A program made the position numbers and the translations under genes. Below the pieces are notes generated by a model that was given only the letters and a program-made list of their open reading frames with translations, was not told the origin of the DNA and did not search any database. DNA of 64,000 nt from Brevundimonas vesicularis (GTDB lineage: Bacteria; Pseudomonadota; Alphaproteobacteria; Caulobacterales; Caulobacteraceae): positions 558,001-622,000 of the forward strand of contig NZ_CP115671.1 in the NCBI RefSeq assembly GCF_027886425.1, in the 5' to 3' direction. Shown piece after piece: positions 42,151 through 50,242 of the stretch. The first letter of the stretch is position 1, and every line of letters starts with the position of its first letter.

Positions 42151-42304
42151 GTCATTCCGGGCGAAGCGTAGCGCAGAACCAGGACCCAGCGGCGCGCGTG
42201 AGCGCGAAGCTGTCGCGGACTCGACGCCCCGAGATCCTGCGATGGAACGATCGCCGCCGGCGCCGCTGGGTCCCCCGGTCGCGCTTCGCGCGCCGGAGGA
42301 TGAC
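42151..42304. repeat. Fold-back intergenic repeat element
   Basis: A 154-bp near-palindrome. Arms begin GTCATTCCGG on the left and end CCGGAGGATGAC on the right. Inside, GGACCCAGCGGCGC (42182-42195) pairs perfectly with GCGCCGCTGGGTCC (42260-42273), and GCGAAGCG pairs with CGCTTCGC. It sits between the recA terminator and the fadJ terminator, in the class of alphaproteobacterial intergenic palindromic elements. Chance reading frames cross it, but no gene. Confidence 0.75.
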
Positions 42305-42320
42305 GAAAGTCAAACGCCAA

Positions 42321-42351
42321 ACGAAAACGGGCGACCCGAAGGCCGCCCGTT
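42321..42351 (-). terminator. Rho-independent terminator of the beta-oxidation operon
   Basis: Stem AACGGGCG (42326-42333) with CGCCCGTT (42344-42351), preceded on the plus strand by A-rich sequence so that minus-strand RNA ends in TTTT. It lies 25 nt past the fadJ stop. Confidence 0.8.
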
Positions 42352-42375
42352 CCGTCTGTGGATGTCCGCGACCGA

Positions 42376-44568
42376 TCAGGCGGCGGCCTTCTCCGGGGCG
42401 AACTTGCCATAGAAGGTTTCGTTCTTCGCCGCCATGTTGCGCAGCAACTGCGGTACCTTGAAGCGGTCGCCATAGGTCTCGGCCAGACGGTCTGCGGTTT
42501 CGACGAATTTGGCCAGGCCGATGCCGTCGATCATGCTGATCGGACCGCCGGTCCAGGGCGCGAAGCCCCAGCCCAAGATGGCGCCCAGATCGGCTTCGCG
42601 CGGATCGTCGATGACGCCTTCTTCCCAGCAACGGGCCACTTCCACGGCCTGACGATACAGCAGGCGCGTCTTCAACTCGTCGATCTGAGCGAAGGCGGTC
42701 GCCTCTTCCGGCTGATCGATGCCCTTGGTGGTGGGGGCCAGTTCGCCCAGACCCTTCCAGATCGTCTTGGGCTTCTGATCGTAATCGTAGAAGCCCTTGC
42801 CGTTCTTGCGACCGAAGCGACCGCCCTCGACCATCTTGGCGACGATGTCGGCGCCTTCCGACGGGACGTATTTGTCGCCCAGATCCAGCGCCGTCTGTTT
42901 GGCGATCTTGTAGGACAGGTCCAGGGCGACGTCGTCGTGCATCTCCAGCGGGCCGCGCGGCATGCCGGTCATGCGACCGACATTGTCGATCAGGGCCGGG
43001 CCGTAGCCCTCTTCCAGCATCGCCATGCCCTCCATCAGGAAGGTGGAGAAGCAGCGCGAGGTGTAGAAACCGCGGCTGTCGTTGACGACGATCGGCGTCT
43101 TCTTGATCTTCAGCACATAGTCCAGCGCCTTGGCGATGGCGGCCTGACCCGTCTGTTCACCCAGGATGATCTCGACCAGCATCATCTTGTCGACGGGCGA
43201 GAAGAAGTGGATGCCGATGAAGTCCTCGGGCCGCACCGAGGCCTCGGCCAGGCCGGTGATCGGCAGGGTCGAGGTGTTGGAGCCGAACACGGCGCCCTCG
43301 GCCAGTCGCGCCTCGGCGCGCTTAGTCACATCGGCCTTGATCTCGCGGTTTTCGAACACAGCCTCGACAACCAGGTCCGAACCCTTGATCAGCTCATAGT
43401 CCGTCGTCGCCGTGACCGAACCCAGCAGGGCGTCATACTTCTCCTGCGTCAGCTGACCGCGCGACAGGCGCTTCTTCAGCAGCTCCTCGACATGGGCCTT
43501 GCCCTTGTCGGCGGCTTCCTGCGTCTGGTCGATCAGAATGGTTTCGATTCCGGCCAGCGCCTGCACATAGGCGATGCCCGCGCCCATCATGCCGGCGCCG
43601 ATGACCGTGACCTTCTTCGGATCGGACTTGGGCACGCCCGCCGGGCGCACGGCGCCCTTGTCCAGCTCCTGCTTGGACAGGAACAGCGAACGGATCATGG
43701 CCTGGGCCTGCGGCGTCATCAGGGTCTTGATGAAGTAGCGGGTTTCGATGCGCAGGGCCGCGTCCATCGGCACCTGGGCGCCTTCATAAACGGCCTTCAT
43801 CAGGTTCACCACGGCCGGATAGTTGCCATAGGACTGCTTGCGCAGCATGGCGTTGCCGACCATGAAGTTCTGAATGCCGGCCGGGTGATAGGGGCCTCCG
43901 CCGGGCAGTTTGAACGACTTTTCGTCCCAAGGCTGGACGGCCTTGCCGCCGTTCTTGATCCAGGCCTTGGCGGCCTCGACCGACTGGCCCTTCTCGACCA
44001 CCTCATGGACGATGCCGGCGCCCTTGGCGTCATTCGGGCGGAAGGACTTGCCCTCGCTCATCGCCATCATGGCGTTCTGAACGCCGACCAGACGCGTCAG
44101 GCGCTGGGTGCCGCCGCCGCCGGGGAACAGGCCGACCTTGATCTCGGGCAGGCCCAGCTGGATCTTGTTGTCGTTCTCGACCACGCGGTAGTGAGCGGCC
44201 AGCGTGAACTCCAGTCCGCCGCCCAAAGCGAGGCCGTTGATCGCGGCCGCGATCGGCTTGCCCGAGGTTTCCAGCGCACGGAAGGCGCCGTTCAGCTTCC
44301 AGCCGGCGTCGAACGCCTTTTGCAGGTCGCCGCCGCCCGACAGCACGCCGCCGGCCATGTCGCCCAGGTCCGCGCCGGCGCAGAAGCCCGAGGCCTTGCC
44401 CGAGGTGATGACGGCGCCCTTGATGGCGTCGTCGGTCTTGATGCGTTCGACCAGCTCGGGGATTTCCTTCATCACCGAAGAGGTCAGGGTGTTCATCGAA
44501 CGGCCCGGAACGTCGAAGGTGACCAGGGCGATGCCGTCGGCGTCGACGTCGATCTTAAAGTTTTCCAT
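42376..44568 (-). CDS. fadJ: Multifunctional enoyl-CoA hydratase / 3-hydroxyacyl-CoA dehydrogenase
   Basis: 730 residues from the ATG at 44568 (9 nt from a GGAG; the ATG six bases earlier would leave only 3 nt). N-terminal crotonase domain (about 1-200; AAINGLALGGGLEFTLAAHYR and a PEIKVGLFPGGGGTQRL loop with the catalytic Glu). The NAD Rossmann motif VTVIGAGMMGAGIAYV is near residue 320, and the dehydrogenase His-Glu region lies in FIGIHFFSPVDKMMLVEII. It performs two consecutive beta-oxidation steps. Starts 18 nt after the thiolase gene in one operon. Confidence 0.93.
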   Translation of the reverse strand: MENFKIDVDADGIALVTFDVPGRSMNTLTSSVMKEIPELVERIKTDDAIKGAVITSGKASGFCAGADLGDMAGGVLSGGGDLQKAFDAGWKLNGAFRALETSGKPIAAAINGLALGGGLEFTLAAHYRVVENDNKIQLGLPEIKVGLFPGGGGTQRLTRLVGVQNAMMAMSEGKSFRPNDAKGAGIVHEVVEKGQSVEAAKAWIKNGGKAVQPWDEKSFKLPGGGPYHPAGIQNFMVGNAMLRKQSYGNYPAVVNLMKAVYEGAQVPMDAALRIETRYFIKTLMTPQAQAMIRSLFLSKQELDKGAVRPAGVPKSDPKKVTVIGAGMMGAGIAYVQALAGIETILIDQTQEAADKGKAHVEELLKKRLSRGQLTQEKYDALLGSVTATTDYELIKGSDLVVEAVFENREIKADVTKRAEARLAEGAVFGSNTSTLPITGLAEASVRPEDFIGIHFFSPVDKMMLVEIILGEQTGQAAIAKALDYVLKIKKTPIVVNDSRGFYTSRCFSTFLMEGMAMLEEGYGPALIDNVGRMTGMPRGPLEMHDDVALDLSYKIAKQTALDLGDKYVPSEGADIVAKMVEGGRFGRKNGKGFYDYDQKPKTIWKGLGELAPTTKGIDQPEEATAFAQIDELKTRLLYRQAVEVARCWEEGVIDDPREADLGAILGWGFAPWTGGPISMIDGIGLAKFVETADRLAETYGDRFKVPQLLRNMAAKNETFYGKFAPEKAAA

Positions 44569-44585
44569 ATCCATTTGCTCCTGGA

Positions 44586-45791
44586 TCAGACGCGTTCGAT
44601 GACGGTGGCGGTGCCCATGCCGCCGCCGATGCACAGGGTGACCAGTGCGGTCGACTTGTTCGAGCGCTCCAGCTCGTCAAGCGCGATTCCGGTTATCATG
44701 GCGCCGGTGGCGCCGAGCGGGTGGCCCATCGAGATGCCGCCGCCGTTCACGTTCATGTTGGCGTGGTCGATGTCTAGCGCCTGCATGTAGCGCAGGACGA
44801 CGGCCGCGAAGGCCTCGTTCAGCTCCCACAGGTCGATGTCGTCGGGCGTCATGCCCAGCTTATTCAGCAGCTTGCGGGTCACATATTCCGGGCCGGTCAG
44901 CATGATCGACGGCTCCGAGCCGATCGAGGCGCCGCCCAGGATCTTGGCGCGCGGCTTCAGGCCCAGGGCCTGGCCGGCTTCCAGCGAACCGATCAGCACG
45001 CCGGCCGAACCATCGACGATGCCGGACGAGTTGCCCGGAGTGTGGACGTGATTGACGCGCTCGACCTCGGGATAGCGCTGGTTGATCACGCCGTCGAAGG
45101 CCATTTCGCCCATCATGGCGAAGGAGGGGTTCAGGCTGCCGAGCGCCTGCATGTCCGTGTTCGGACGGATCGTCTCGTCATGATCCAGGATGGTCAGGCC
45201 CAGCTGGTCCTTGACGCCGATCACCGAGTTCTTGAACCGGCCCTCGGCCCAGGCCTTGGCGGCGCGCTTGTGGCTTTCGACCGAATAGGCGTCCACGTCG
45301 TCGCGGCTGAAGCCGTATTTGGTAGCGATCATGTCCGCCGACACGCCTTGCGGCACGAAATAGGTCGGGAAGGCCGAAGAGGGGTCGGTCGGCCAGGCGC
45401 CCATATCCGAACCCATGGGCACGCGGCTCATGACCTCGACGCCGCCCCCGACGGCGAAGTCGGCCTCGCCGGACTTCACCTTGGCCGTCGCCATGTTCAC
45501 GGCTTCCAGGCCCGAGGCGCAGAAGCGGTTGATCTGGACGCCCGCCGTATATTGCGACCAGCCGGCCGAGAGTACGGCCGTGCGCGCGATGTCGGCGCCG
45601 AGTTCGCCCACGGGCGTGACGCAGCCCAGGATGACGTCATCGACCTTGGAGGTGTCCAGGTCGTTGCGGTCGCGCAGGGCTTCCAGCACCTGGGTCGCCA
45701 GGCTGAGGCCGGTGATCTCGTGCAGCGAGCCGTCCTTCTTGCCCTTGCCGCGCGGCGTGCGGACGGCGTCGTAGATATAGGCGTCAGCCAT
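44586..45791 (-). CDS. Acetyl-CoA acyltransferase (3-ketoacyl-CoA thiolase)
   Basis: 401 residues. The nucleophile Cys is in NRFCASGLEAVN, the catalytic His in GGGISMGHPLGATGA and the second Cys in LVTLCIGGGMGTA. Thiolase cleaves 3-ketoacyl-CoA to acetyl-CoA and a shorter acyl-CoA. With the downstream FadJ-type enzyme it makes a two-gene beta-oxidation operon equivalent to fadI-fadJ. A LiuR-like operator lies about 95 nt upstream of the start. Confidence 0.95.
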   Translation of the reverse strand: MADAYIYDAVRTPRGKGKKDGSLHEITGLSLATQVLEALRDRNDLDTSKVDDVILGCVTPVGELGADIARTAVLSAGWSQYTAGVQINRFCASGLEAVNMATAKVKSGEADFAVGGGVEVMSRVPMGSDMGAWPTDPSSAFPTYFVPQGVSADMIATKYGFSRDDVDAYSVESHKRAAKAWAEGRFKNSVIGVKDQLGLTILDHDETIRPNTDMQALGSLNPSFAMMGEMAFDGVINQRYPEVERVNHVHTPGNSSGIVDGSAGVLIGSLEAGQALGLKPRAKILGGASIGSEPSIMLTGPEYVTRKLLNKLGMTPDDIDLWELNEAFAAVVLRYMQALDIDHANMNVNGGGISMGHPLGATGAMITGIALDELERSNKSTALVTLCIGGGMGTATVIERV

Positions 45792-45884
45792 GGAAGTGCG
45801 TCTCCATCTTTGGGCCCATCCTCAACGTGCGGCAGGTCGCGGCACGACGGACAAGGCGGTTCCAAGCGTGGACGCCAAGAACCC

Positions 45885-45906
45885 TACGTTTACGTCAACG
45901 TCAAGT
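45885..45906. promoter_or_regulatory. LiuR-like operator upstream of the beta-oxidation operon
   Basis: The sequence TTTACGTCAACGTCAA at 45889-45904 (reverse strand TTGACGTTGACGTAAA), extended by a further TACG on its left, matches the ACGT-repeat operator I recall for LiuR, the MerR-family regulator of fatty acid and branched-chain amino acid degradation. The position about 95 nt before the thiolase start suits control of this operon. The match is from memory, not from a matrix search. Confidence 0.5.
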
Positions 45907-45995
45907 AATAAGCCGCGTGATCGCGGCCGCTTGCGGCGGATGCTTTGACTGACTGAAGGTATGAGAGCGTGGGAACGCCGGCCGAGCGCCCGCTG

Positions 45996-46217
45996 TCAGC
46001 GCGGCGGAATACGGGTGGCGCCGCCGGTGATCTTGCAGGCGTATTCGGTCTGGGGACGGCCGGTCTGAACGCCAGTCGGCGTCAAAATGCCTTGGTCACG
46101 CGTGCAGGCGGCCTCCAGAGCGTTCAGGTCCTGCTGATAGCTATTGGTCGCGCCCATCGAGCCGCAGCCCGAAAGCAGCGGCAGGACAACAGCGGCGGAA
46201 AGGATGAGGATACGCAT
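45996..46217 (-). CDS. Small lipoprotein
   Basis: 73 residues from the ATG at 46217. The signal ends in lipobox LSGC (Cys about residue 18), followed by a small domain with two more Cys (ALEAACTRDQG and EYACKITGG) and a basic end. Unknown function. It lies on the same strand as the sugar dehydrogenase, 58 nt beyond its stop, and may be co-transcribed. Confidence 0.65.
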   Translation of the reverse strand: MRILILSAAVVLPLLSGCGSMGATNSYQQDLNALEAACTRDQGILTPTGVQTGRPQTEYACKITGGATRIPPR

Positions 46218-46275
46218 GGTTCGCTGCTCCCTTTGGAGCGTCAACCGCTCCGCATAGCCCCCCGGCCCTGGAAGA

Positions 46276-47511
46276 CTACTGTGTCGCCGACAGCCTGACC
46301 AGCTTGCCATTCTGCTCGTCGGTGATGGCCCAGACCGACCCGTCGGCGCCGACCGCCACGTCGCGGATGCGTTCGCCTAAGTCTGTCAGCAGGCGCTCTT
46401 CGCCCACCACCCGGTCATTCTGGATCACCAGACGCGCAATATGTTTTTCCTTCAGGCCCGCGACCAGCAGGTTGCCGTCCCAGCCGGGGAACATGGCGCC
46501 CTGATAGAAGATTGCGCCGCCGGGTGCGATCACCGGATCCCAGTAATAGACGGGCTGCTCGGTGCCATCCTTTTGCGTCGCGCCGCTGTTGATCTGACCG
46601 CCCGAATATTCGACGCCGTAGGCCGCATCCGGCCAGCCGTAGTTGGCGCCGGCCTTGTCCAGATTGACCTCGTCGCCGCCGCGCGTGCCGTGTTCGATGG
46701 TCCAGATGGCGCCCGTTCCCGGCTGAACGGCGACGCCCTGGACGTTGCGGTGTCCCAGGCTCCAGATTTCCGGCAGGGCTCCGGCGCGGCCGACAAAGGG
46801 ATTGTCCTGCGGGACCGTGCCGTCGTCGTTGATGCGAATGGTCTTGCCCATGTGCGAGCCCAGATCCTGCGCCTGGGGCCGCATCGGCTTGTCCGAGCGT
46901 TCGCCCAGGGTGATGAACAGCTTGCCGTTCGGCGCGAAGGCCAGGGATGACCCGAAATGTTTGTCGCCGTCATAGACGGGCAGGGCGCGGAAGATGACCT
47001 GTACATTTTCGACACGCGAACCGTCGTCCGACAGACGCCCGCGCGCGACCGAGGTGGCGTTGCCGCCCTCGCGGGGTTCGGCATAGCTCCAATAGATCAT
47101 GCGATCCTGCGCGAAGCTCGGCCCAACGATCACATCCAGCAGGCCGCCTTGACCGCGCGCGTCGACGGCGGGCAGGCCCGCGACCGGTTCGCCGACCTGG
47201 CCTTGAGCGGTGATGATGCGCAGACGACCCGGCTTTTCGGTGACCAGCCAGCGGCCGTCGGGCAGGGCCGCAAGACCCCAGGGATGGACGAGGCCCGAGG
47301 CGACCACCGTGTGGGTCATGGCCTGTTCGGTCCTGACGCCCGGCGCGCGGGTCTGGCCGGCGAAGGCCGGTTGTTGATCGGGATTGTTCGCCGGACGCGT
47401 TTCCAGCGGGGCCCCGGCCTGAGGCGCAGCACCGGCGCTCTCGCTATTCGCGCCACAGGCGGCGGCGAGAACGAGTAGGGATGTCGAGGCGGCGGCGACG
47501 ATCAGGCGCAT
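46276..47511 (-). CDS. PQQ-dependent sugar dehydrogenase (soluble aldose/sorbosone type), lipoprotein
   Basis: 411 residues. A lipoprotein signal (LAAAC, Cys about residue 19) is followed by a low-complexity linker and a six-bladed beta-propeller of the PF07995 glucose/sorbosone dehydrogenase family. Typical segments are HPWGLAALPDGRWLVTEKPGRLR, LGHRNVQGVAVQP and EHGTRGGDEVN, the last contributing PQQ and Ca2+ ligands in YliI/Asd homologues. It oxidises aldose sugars in the periplasm. Whether this strain makes PQQ cannot be seen here. Confidence 0.87.
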   Translation of the reverse strand: MRLIVAAASTSLLVLAAACGANSESAGAAPQAGAPLETRPANNPDQQPAFAGQTRAPGVRTEQAMTHTVVASGLVHPWGLAALPDGRWLVTEKPGRLRIITAQGQVGEPVAGLPAVDARGQGGLLDVIVGPSFAQDRMIYWSYAEPREGGNATSVARGRLSDDGSRVENVQVIFRALPVYDGDKHFGSSLAFAPNGKLFITLGERSDKPMRPQAQDLGSHMGKTIRINDDGTVPQDNPFVGRAGALPEIWSLGHRNVQGVAVQPGTGAIWTIEHGTRGGDEVNLDKAGANYGWPDAAYGVEYSGGQINSGATQKDGTEQPVYYWDPVIAPGGAIFYQGAMFPGWDGNLLVAGLKEKHIARLVIQNDRVVGEERLLTDLGERIRDVAVGADGSVWAITDEQNGKLVRLSATQ

Positions 47512-47699
47512 GAAGAGCGAGCTCCGGCTGGGCTGTGGGCAGTCGTTACGAAACGGCGAGGCCAGCGTTACCGTTCCTGGCTCTGACCGTCTTGCGCTCT
47601 ATCGCCGCAGGTTCTGGTCCGAGACGACTTGAACCGCGCGCCCGACGGCGATATAGGCACGCCTCTTTCTCGCTGGCCCCGGCCGCGCGCAGGGCCCGG

Positions 47700-47773
47700 G
47701 ACTGGGTAGCTCAGATGGTTAGAGCGGTGGATTCATAACCCACAGGTCGGCGGTTCGATCCCGCCTCCAGTCA
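47700..47773 (+). tRNA. tRNA with CAT anticodon (Met elongator or Ile2)
   Basis: 74-nt cloverleaf: acceptor GACTGGG/TCCAGTC, D stem GCTC/GAGC, anticodon stem GTGGA/CCCAC (31-39 is an A-C mismatch) with loop TTCATAA (CAT), T stem GGCGG/CCGCC, discriminator A, encoded CCA at 47774-47776. CAT can belong to tRNA-Met or to tRNA-Ile2 whose C34 becomes lysidine; I favour Met but cannot decide. It is the left boundary of the prophage, as typical for a tRNA attachment site. Confidence 0.85.
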
Positions 47774-47776
47774 CCA

Positions 47777-47981
47777 CTTTCCTACCCAAAATCAGGCAGT
47801 TGGCTCGGCGCAGCACTATGGCTGCGCCGCGATGACGGGGACCAAAAGGGAACAAAAGTCCCGGTTCGGGAGAGAAAGTCCCGGAATAGTCCCGGAGGAT
47901 GTTCTCCCGCCGTTCTTCTCGCGCACGGTCATCGACAACCGACAGATGGACCCAGACCCTTCTAGATCATAGCTTGTCGAG
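47777..47981. other. Prophage boundary region with AGTCCCGG repeats
   Basis: 205 bp between the tRNA and the first prophage gene. It contains three copies of AGTCCCGG, at 47857, 47877 and 47888, within AAAGTCCCGG/ATAGTCCCGG contexts. Such short repeats next to a tRNA attachment site could be integrase arm-type sites. The core attachment sequence is presumably the 3' half of the tRNA; its partner copy lies outside the window. Confidence 0.45.
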
Positions 47982-48896
47982 ATGAGCCTGACTTTGGGTC
48001 CCAGTTCCGATCTGGCATGTCGCTTGTGCTGGCGAGAGAAGCCGCTCCGCGTCAGCCACATAATCCCGGCGTTCGTGTTCCGCGACTTGAAGAAAAACAG
48101 CGCTACCGGTCACATGCGGTTTTCGGATGCGCCGAACAAACGCGCTCAGGACGGCTTGAAGCTTCCTTGGCTGTGCGACGACTGCGAGCAACTATTCAGC
48201 GTTTGGGAGCGGAAGTTCGCAAATGAGGTGGTGGCAGCGTGGTCTGACGGGCGAGAATTGACTCGCTATACCGACTGGCTGCTAAAGTTCTGTGTGTCCG
48301 TCACGTGGCGCGTGCTTGTCTATGCAAAGGGGCGCAATCCCGAGGTGACCTACACGCAAGCTGAAGATCAGCTTTTCCAGCAGACGGAGTTGGCTTGGCG
48401 CGAGTTTTTACTGGGCCGTCTCCCTCACCCAGGCAAGCACGAGCAGCACTTGGTGATTTGGGACGTCGCTGAAACTGCGTCGTTCGTGGACCTCCCCACG
48501 AACTTCAATCGCTTCACGATGAACGCAATCATGCTCGATATAGTCGGCAATTCCAGGTCTACGTACGCATGGGCGAAGCTCGGTCGCTTCCAGATTTTTG
48601 GGACGGTAGTTGACCCTGATCGTGTTTGGAAAGGCACGAAGGTTCACGTGAAGGACGGCGTCCTGAAACCGGGGAGTGTGGTTATTCCTGGCGAGCTGAT
48701 GGGTCTCTATCAAGAGAAGGCTAAGATTGCGGCTGACGCCTCCGCCGCAATCTCAGATAGCCAGTATGAAAAGATTGAGGCGGCGATGTTTGCGGATTTG
48801 GATCGAGTGGCATCCTCTCGAACGATGAAAGCAATGCGTGCCGACGCGGCTATGTTTGGCAAGGAAGCCATCTTCCGCCGCCCCAGCCGCGACTGA
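47982..48896 (+). CDS. HNH/treble-clef zinc protein of unknown function (prophage cargo)
   Basis: 304 residues. Residues 13-75 read CRLCWREKPLRVSHIIPAFV and later LPWLCDDCEQLFSVWE: a CxxC, an SHIIP histidine and a second CxxC followed by Glu, the layout of HNH-like treble-clef nucleases. The remaining ~230 residues are helical with a beta-rich part and resemble no family I know. Base composition is visibly lower in GC than neighbours, with ttt, gaa and aag codons common, suggesting recent transfer. It sits at the tRNA end of the prophage, where cargo (moron or defence) genes are frequent. Nuclease activity is inference. Confidence 0.65.
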   Translation: MSLTLGPSSDLACRLCWREKPLRVSHIIPAFVFRDLKKNSATGHMRFSDAPNKRAQDGLKLPWLCDDCEQLFSVWERKFANEVVAAWSDGRELTRYTDWLLKFCVSVTWRVLVYAKGRNPEVTYTQAEDQLFQQTELAWREFLLGRLPHPGKHEQHLVIWDVAETASFVDLPTNFNRFTMNAIMLDIVGNSRSTYAWAKLGRFQIFGTVVDPDRVWKGTKVHVKDGVLKPGSVVIPGELMGLYQEKAKIAADASAAISDSQYEKIEAAMFADLDRVASSRTMKAMRADAAMFGKEAIFRRPSRD

Positions 48897-48937
48897 GGTC
48901 GGCGTAGCTAGCCCACATTCTCCTAGGTTGCTGTTGG

Positions 48938-49798
48938 TTATAGCAGCTTGGCCTGCGGAGCAGCCGAAGCAAGCTCGACGCCCTTGGCGATCAGCAGCTC
49001 GGCCGCTCCAGGCGCATTCCCGCCCTGGATCGAATAGACCGTCTTCACGGCCTCGATGTCGGCCCAGGCGAACATCTCGCGGATCTCCGGCCGGTCGTTT
49101 ATCGACAGCAGGAAACGCCCCTCGATCGTCCGCAGCTTGTCGGCCATGCGCTGAAAATCGTCGCGCGAGAACATGCCGGCGCCGTAGTCGCCCTCACCGC
49201 CCCAATACGGCGGGTCCAGATAGAAAAGGCTGCCGGCACGATCGTAGCGGCTGATGAAGGCCAGCCAGTCCAGGTTCTCGATTACGACCCCGGCCATCCG
49301 GTTATGCAGCTGGCGCAGGCGCGGCTCGATCTTCGTCAGGTCGAAGTTGTGGGGGCTGGTCGGACTGACGCCATAGGACCGGCCGGCGACCTTGCCTCCG
49401 AAGCCCAGCGTCTGAAGGTAGAGGAATCGGGCCGCCCGTTCGATGTCCAGCAGATCGCCATCGGGCGTCTCGCAGATCCGCTCAAACTCCGCCCGCGCCG
49501 CCGGCCGCCACGCCAGTTCGCGGATCAGGGCGTCGGGGAAGCGCTGGGCGACGCGGAACAGGGTCACGACGTCGCCGCTCAGGTCGTTGATCACCTCAAC
49601 GGCCGGGCGAACCCGCCGACGCAGGAACACGCCGCCCATGCCGATGAACGGCTCGCAGTAGGCGTCATGGGGCGTGGCGGCCAGCACGCCGCAGATCCGC
49701 CGGGCCAAGTGGCGCTTGCCACCCAGCCACGCTGTCGGCGGTTCGCACGGCGCGACGGGGCGCTGATCAACGATGAGAACATTACGAGAACAATTCAT
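48938..49798 (-). CDS. Prophage DNA N6-adenine methyltransferase (D12/Dam class)
   Basis: 286 residues from the ATG at 49798 (an in-frame GTG at 49819 is possible). Motif X/I parts are WLGGKRHLARRI and EPFIGMGGVF, then VINDLSGDVVTLFR, and the catalytic motif IV is FYLDPPYWGG. This is the D12 class that includes Dam and phage Dam-like enzymes, transferring methyl from SAM to adenine, often in GATC. No restriction partner is nearby, so it is probably an orphan modification gene of the phage. Convergent with the HNH-like gene. Confidence 0.88.
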   Translation of the reverse strand: MNCSRNVLIVDQRPVAPCEPPTAWLGGKRHLARRICGVLAATPHDAYCEPFIGMGGVFLRRRVRPAVEVINDLSGDVVTLFRVAQRFPDALIRELAWRPAARAEFERICETPDGDLLDIERAARFLYLQTLGFGGKVAGRSYGVSPTSPHNFDLTKIEPRLRQLHNRMAGVVIENLDWLAFISRYDRAGSLFYLDPPYWGGEGDYGAGMFSRDDFQRMADKLRTIEGRFLLSINDRPEIREMFAWADIEAVKTVYSIQGGNAPGAAELLIAKGVELASAAPQAKLL

Positions 49799-49904
49799 TT
49801 GCGGAGTCGCCTTTTGCACGAGTAGGAGTCCCCGGCTCGCGTGAGCGGGGGCGGCGATCAGCCGGGCGGCCGATCGGTCCTGGTCGTGCGGGGTAAGGCC
49901 CGCA

Positions 49905-49930
49905 GATCGACGCGTTGGCGCGCGTCGATC
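49905..49930. other. Strong hairpin upstream of plus-strand phage genes
   Basis: Perfect 10-bp inverted repeat GATCGACGCG (49905-49914) and CGCGTCGATC (49921-49930) with loop TTGGCG. It lies about 40 nt before the 49970 gene, with no T tract, so it is more likely an operator or RNA structure than a terminator. Confidence 0.5.
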
Positions 49931-49969
49931 CCGCCCCGGACGGGGGCGAAATGAAGGAGGAGGAAGGGC

Positions 49970-50239
49970 ATGCCGATCGACAAACCGGGTTCGTCACGAC
50001 CGATGCCGCTGTCAGAGCTGATGCGGCTGGAGGCCGAGCTGGCCGCGCGCGTCGTGCGCAATCCGCCGCCGCATCCCAGCCTGCCGGCGACACCGGGGCC
50101 GGGATCGAATGTCGCCTATGTGTCAAAGGTAGAGAACGACCGCCTGGTCAGCGCCGCCTTGGCGCTGGGCATGGGCCAGTTCGCCAAGATGACGGCGGAC
50201 GAAACCCATAGGCTCGCGGCGCGCCTCTCGCGCCGATGA
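49970..50239 (+). CDS. Small hypothetical phage protein
   Basis: 89 residues with a strong GGAGGAGGAAGG Shine-Dalgarno before the ATG at 49970. Soluble, with a helical segment LSELMRLEAELAARVV and a C-terminal helix (ADETHRLAARLSRR). No recognised domain. It begins a plus-strand run of four small genes to 51067; the next starts 3 nt after its stop. Confidence 0.6.
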   Translation: MPIDKPGSSRPMPLSELMRLEAELAARVVRNPPPHPSLPATPGPGSNVAYVSKVENDRLVSAALALGMGQFAKMTADETHRLAARLSRR

Positions 50240-50242
50240 TCC

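Noticed and set aside
42152..42631. A 159-codon minus-strand frame across the fold-back element
   Set aside because: It joins the repeat, the terminator and the end of fadJ in the wrong frame.
47777..48070. A possible integrase gene next to the tRNA
   Set aside because: No tyrosine recombinase motif (R-HxxR-Y) can be read in any frame between the tRNA and the HNH-like gene.
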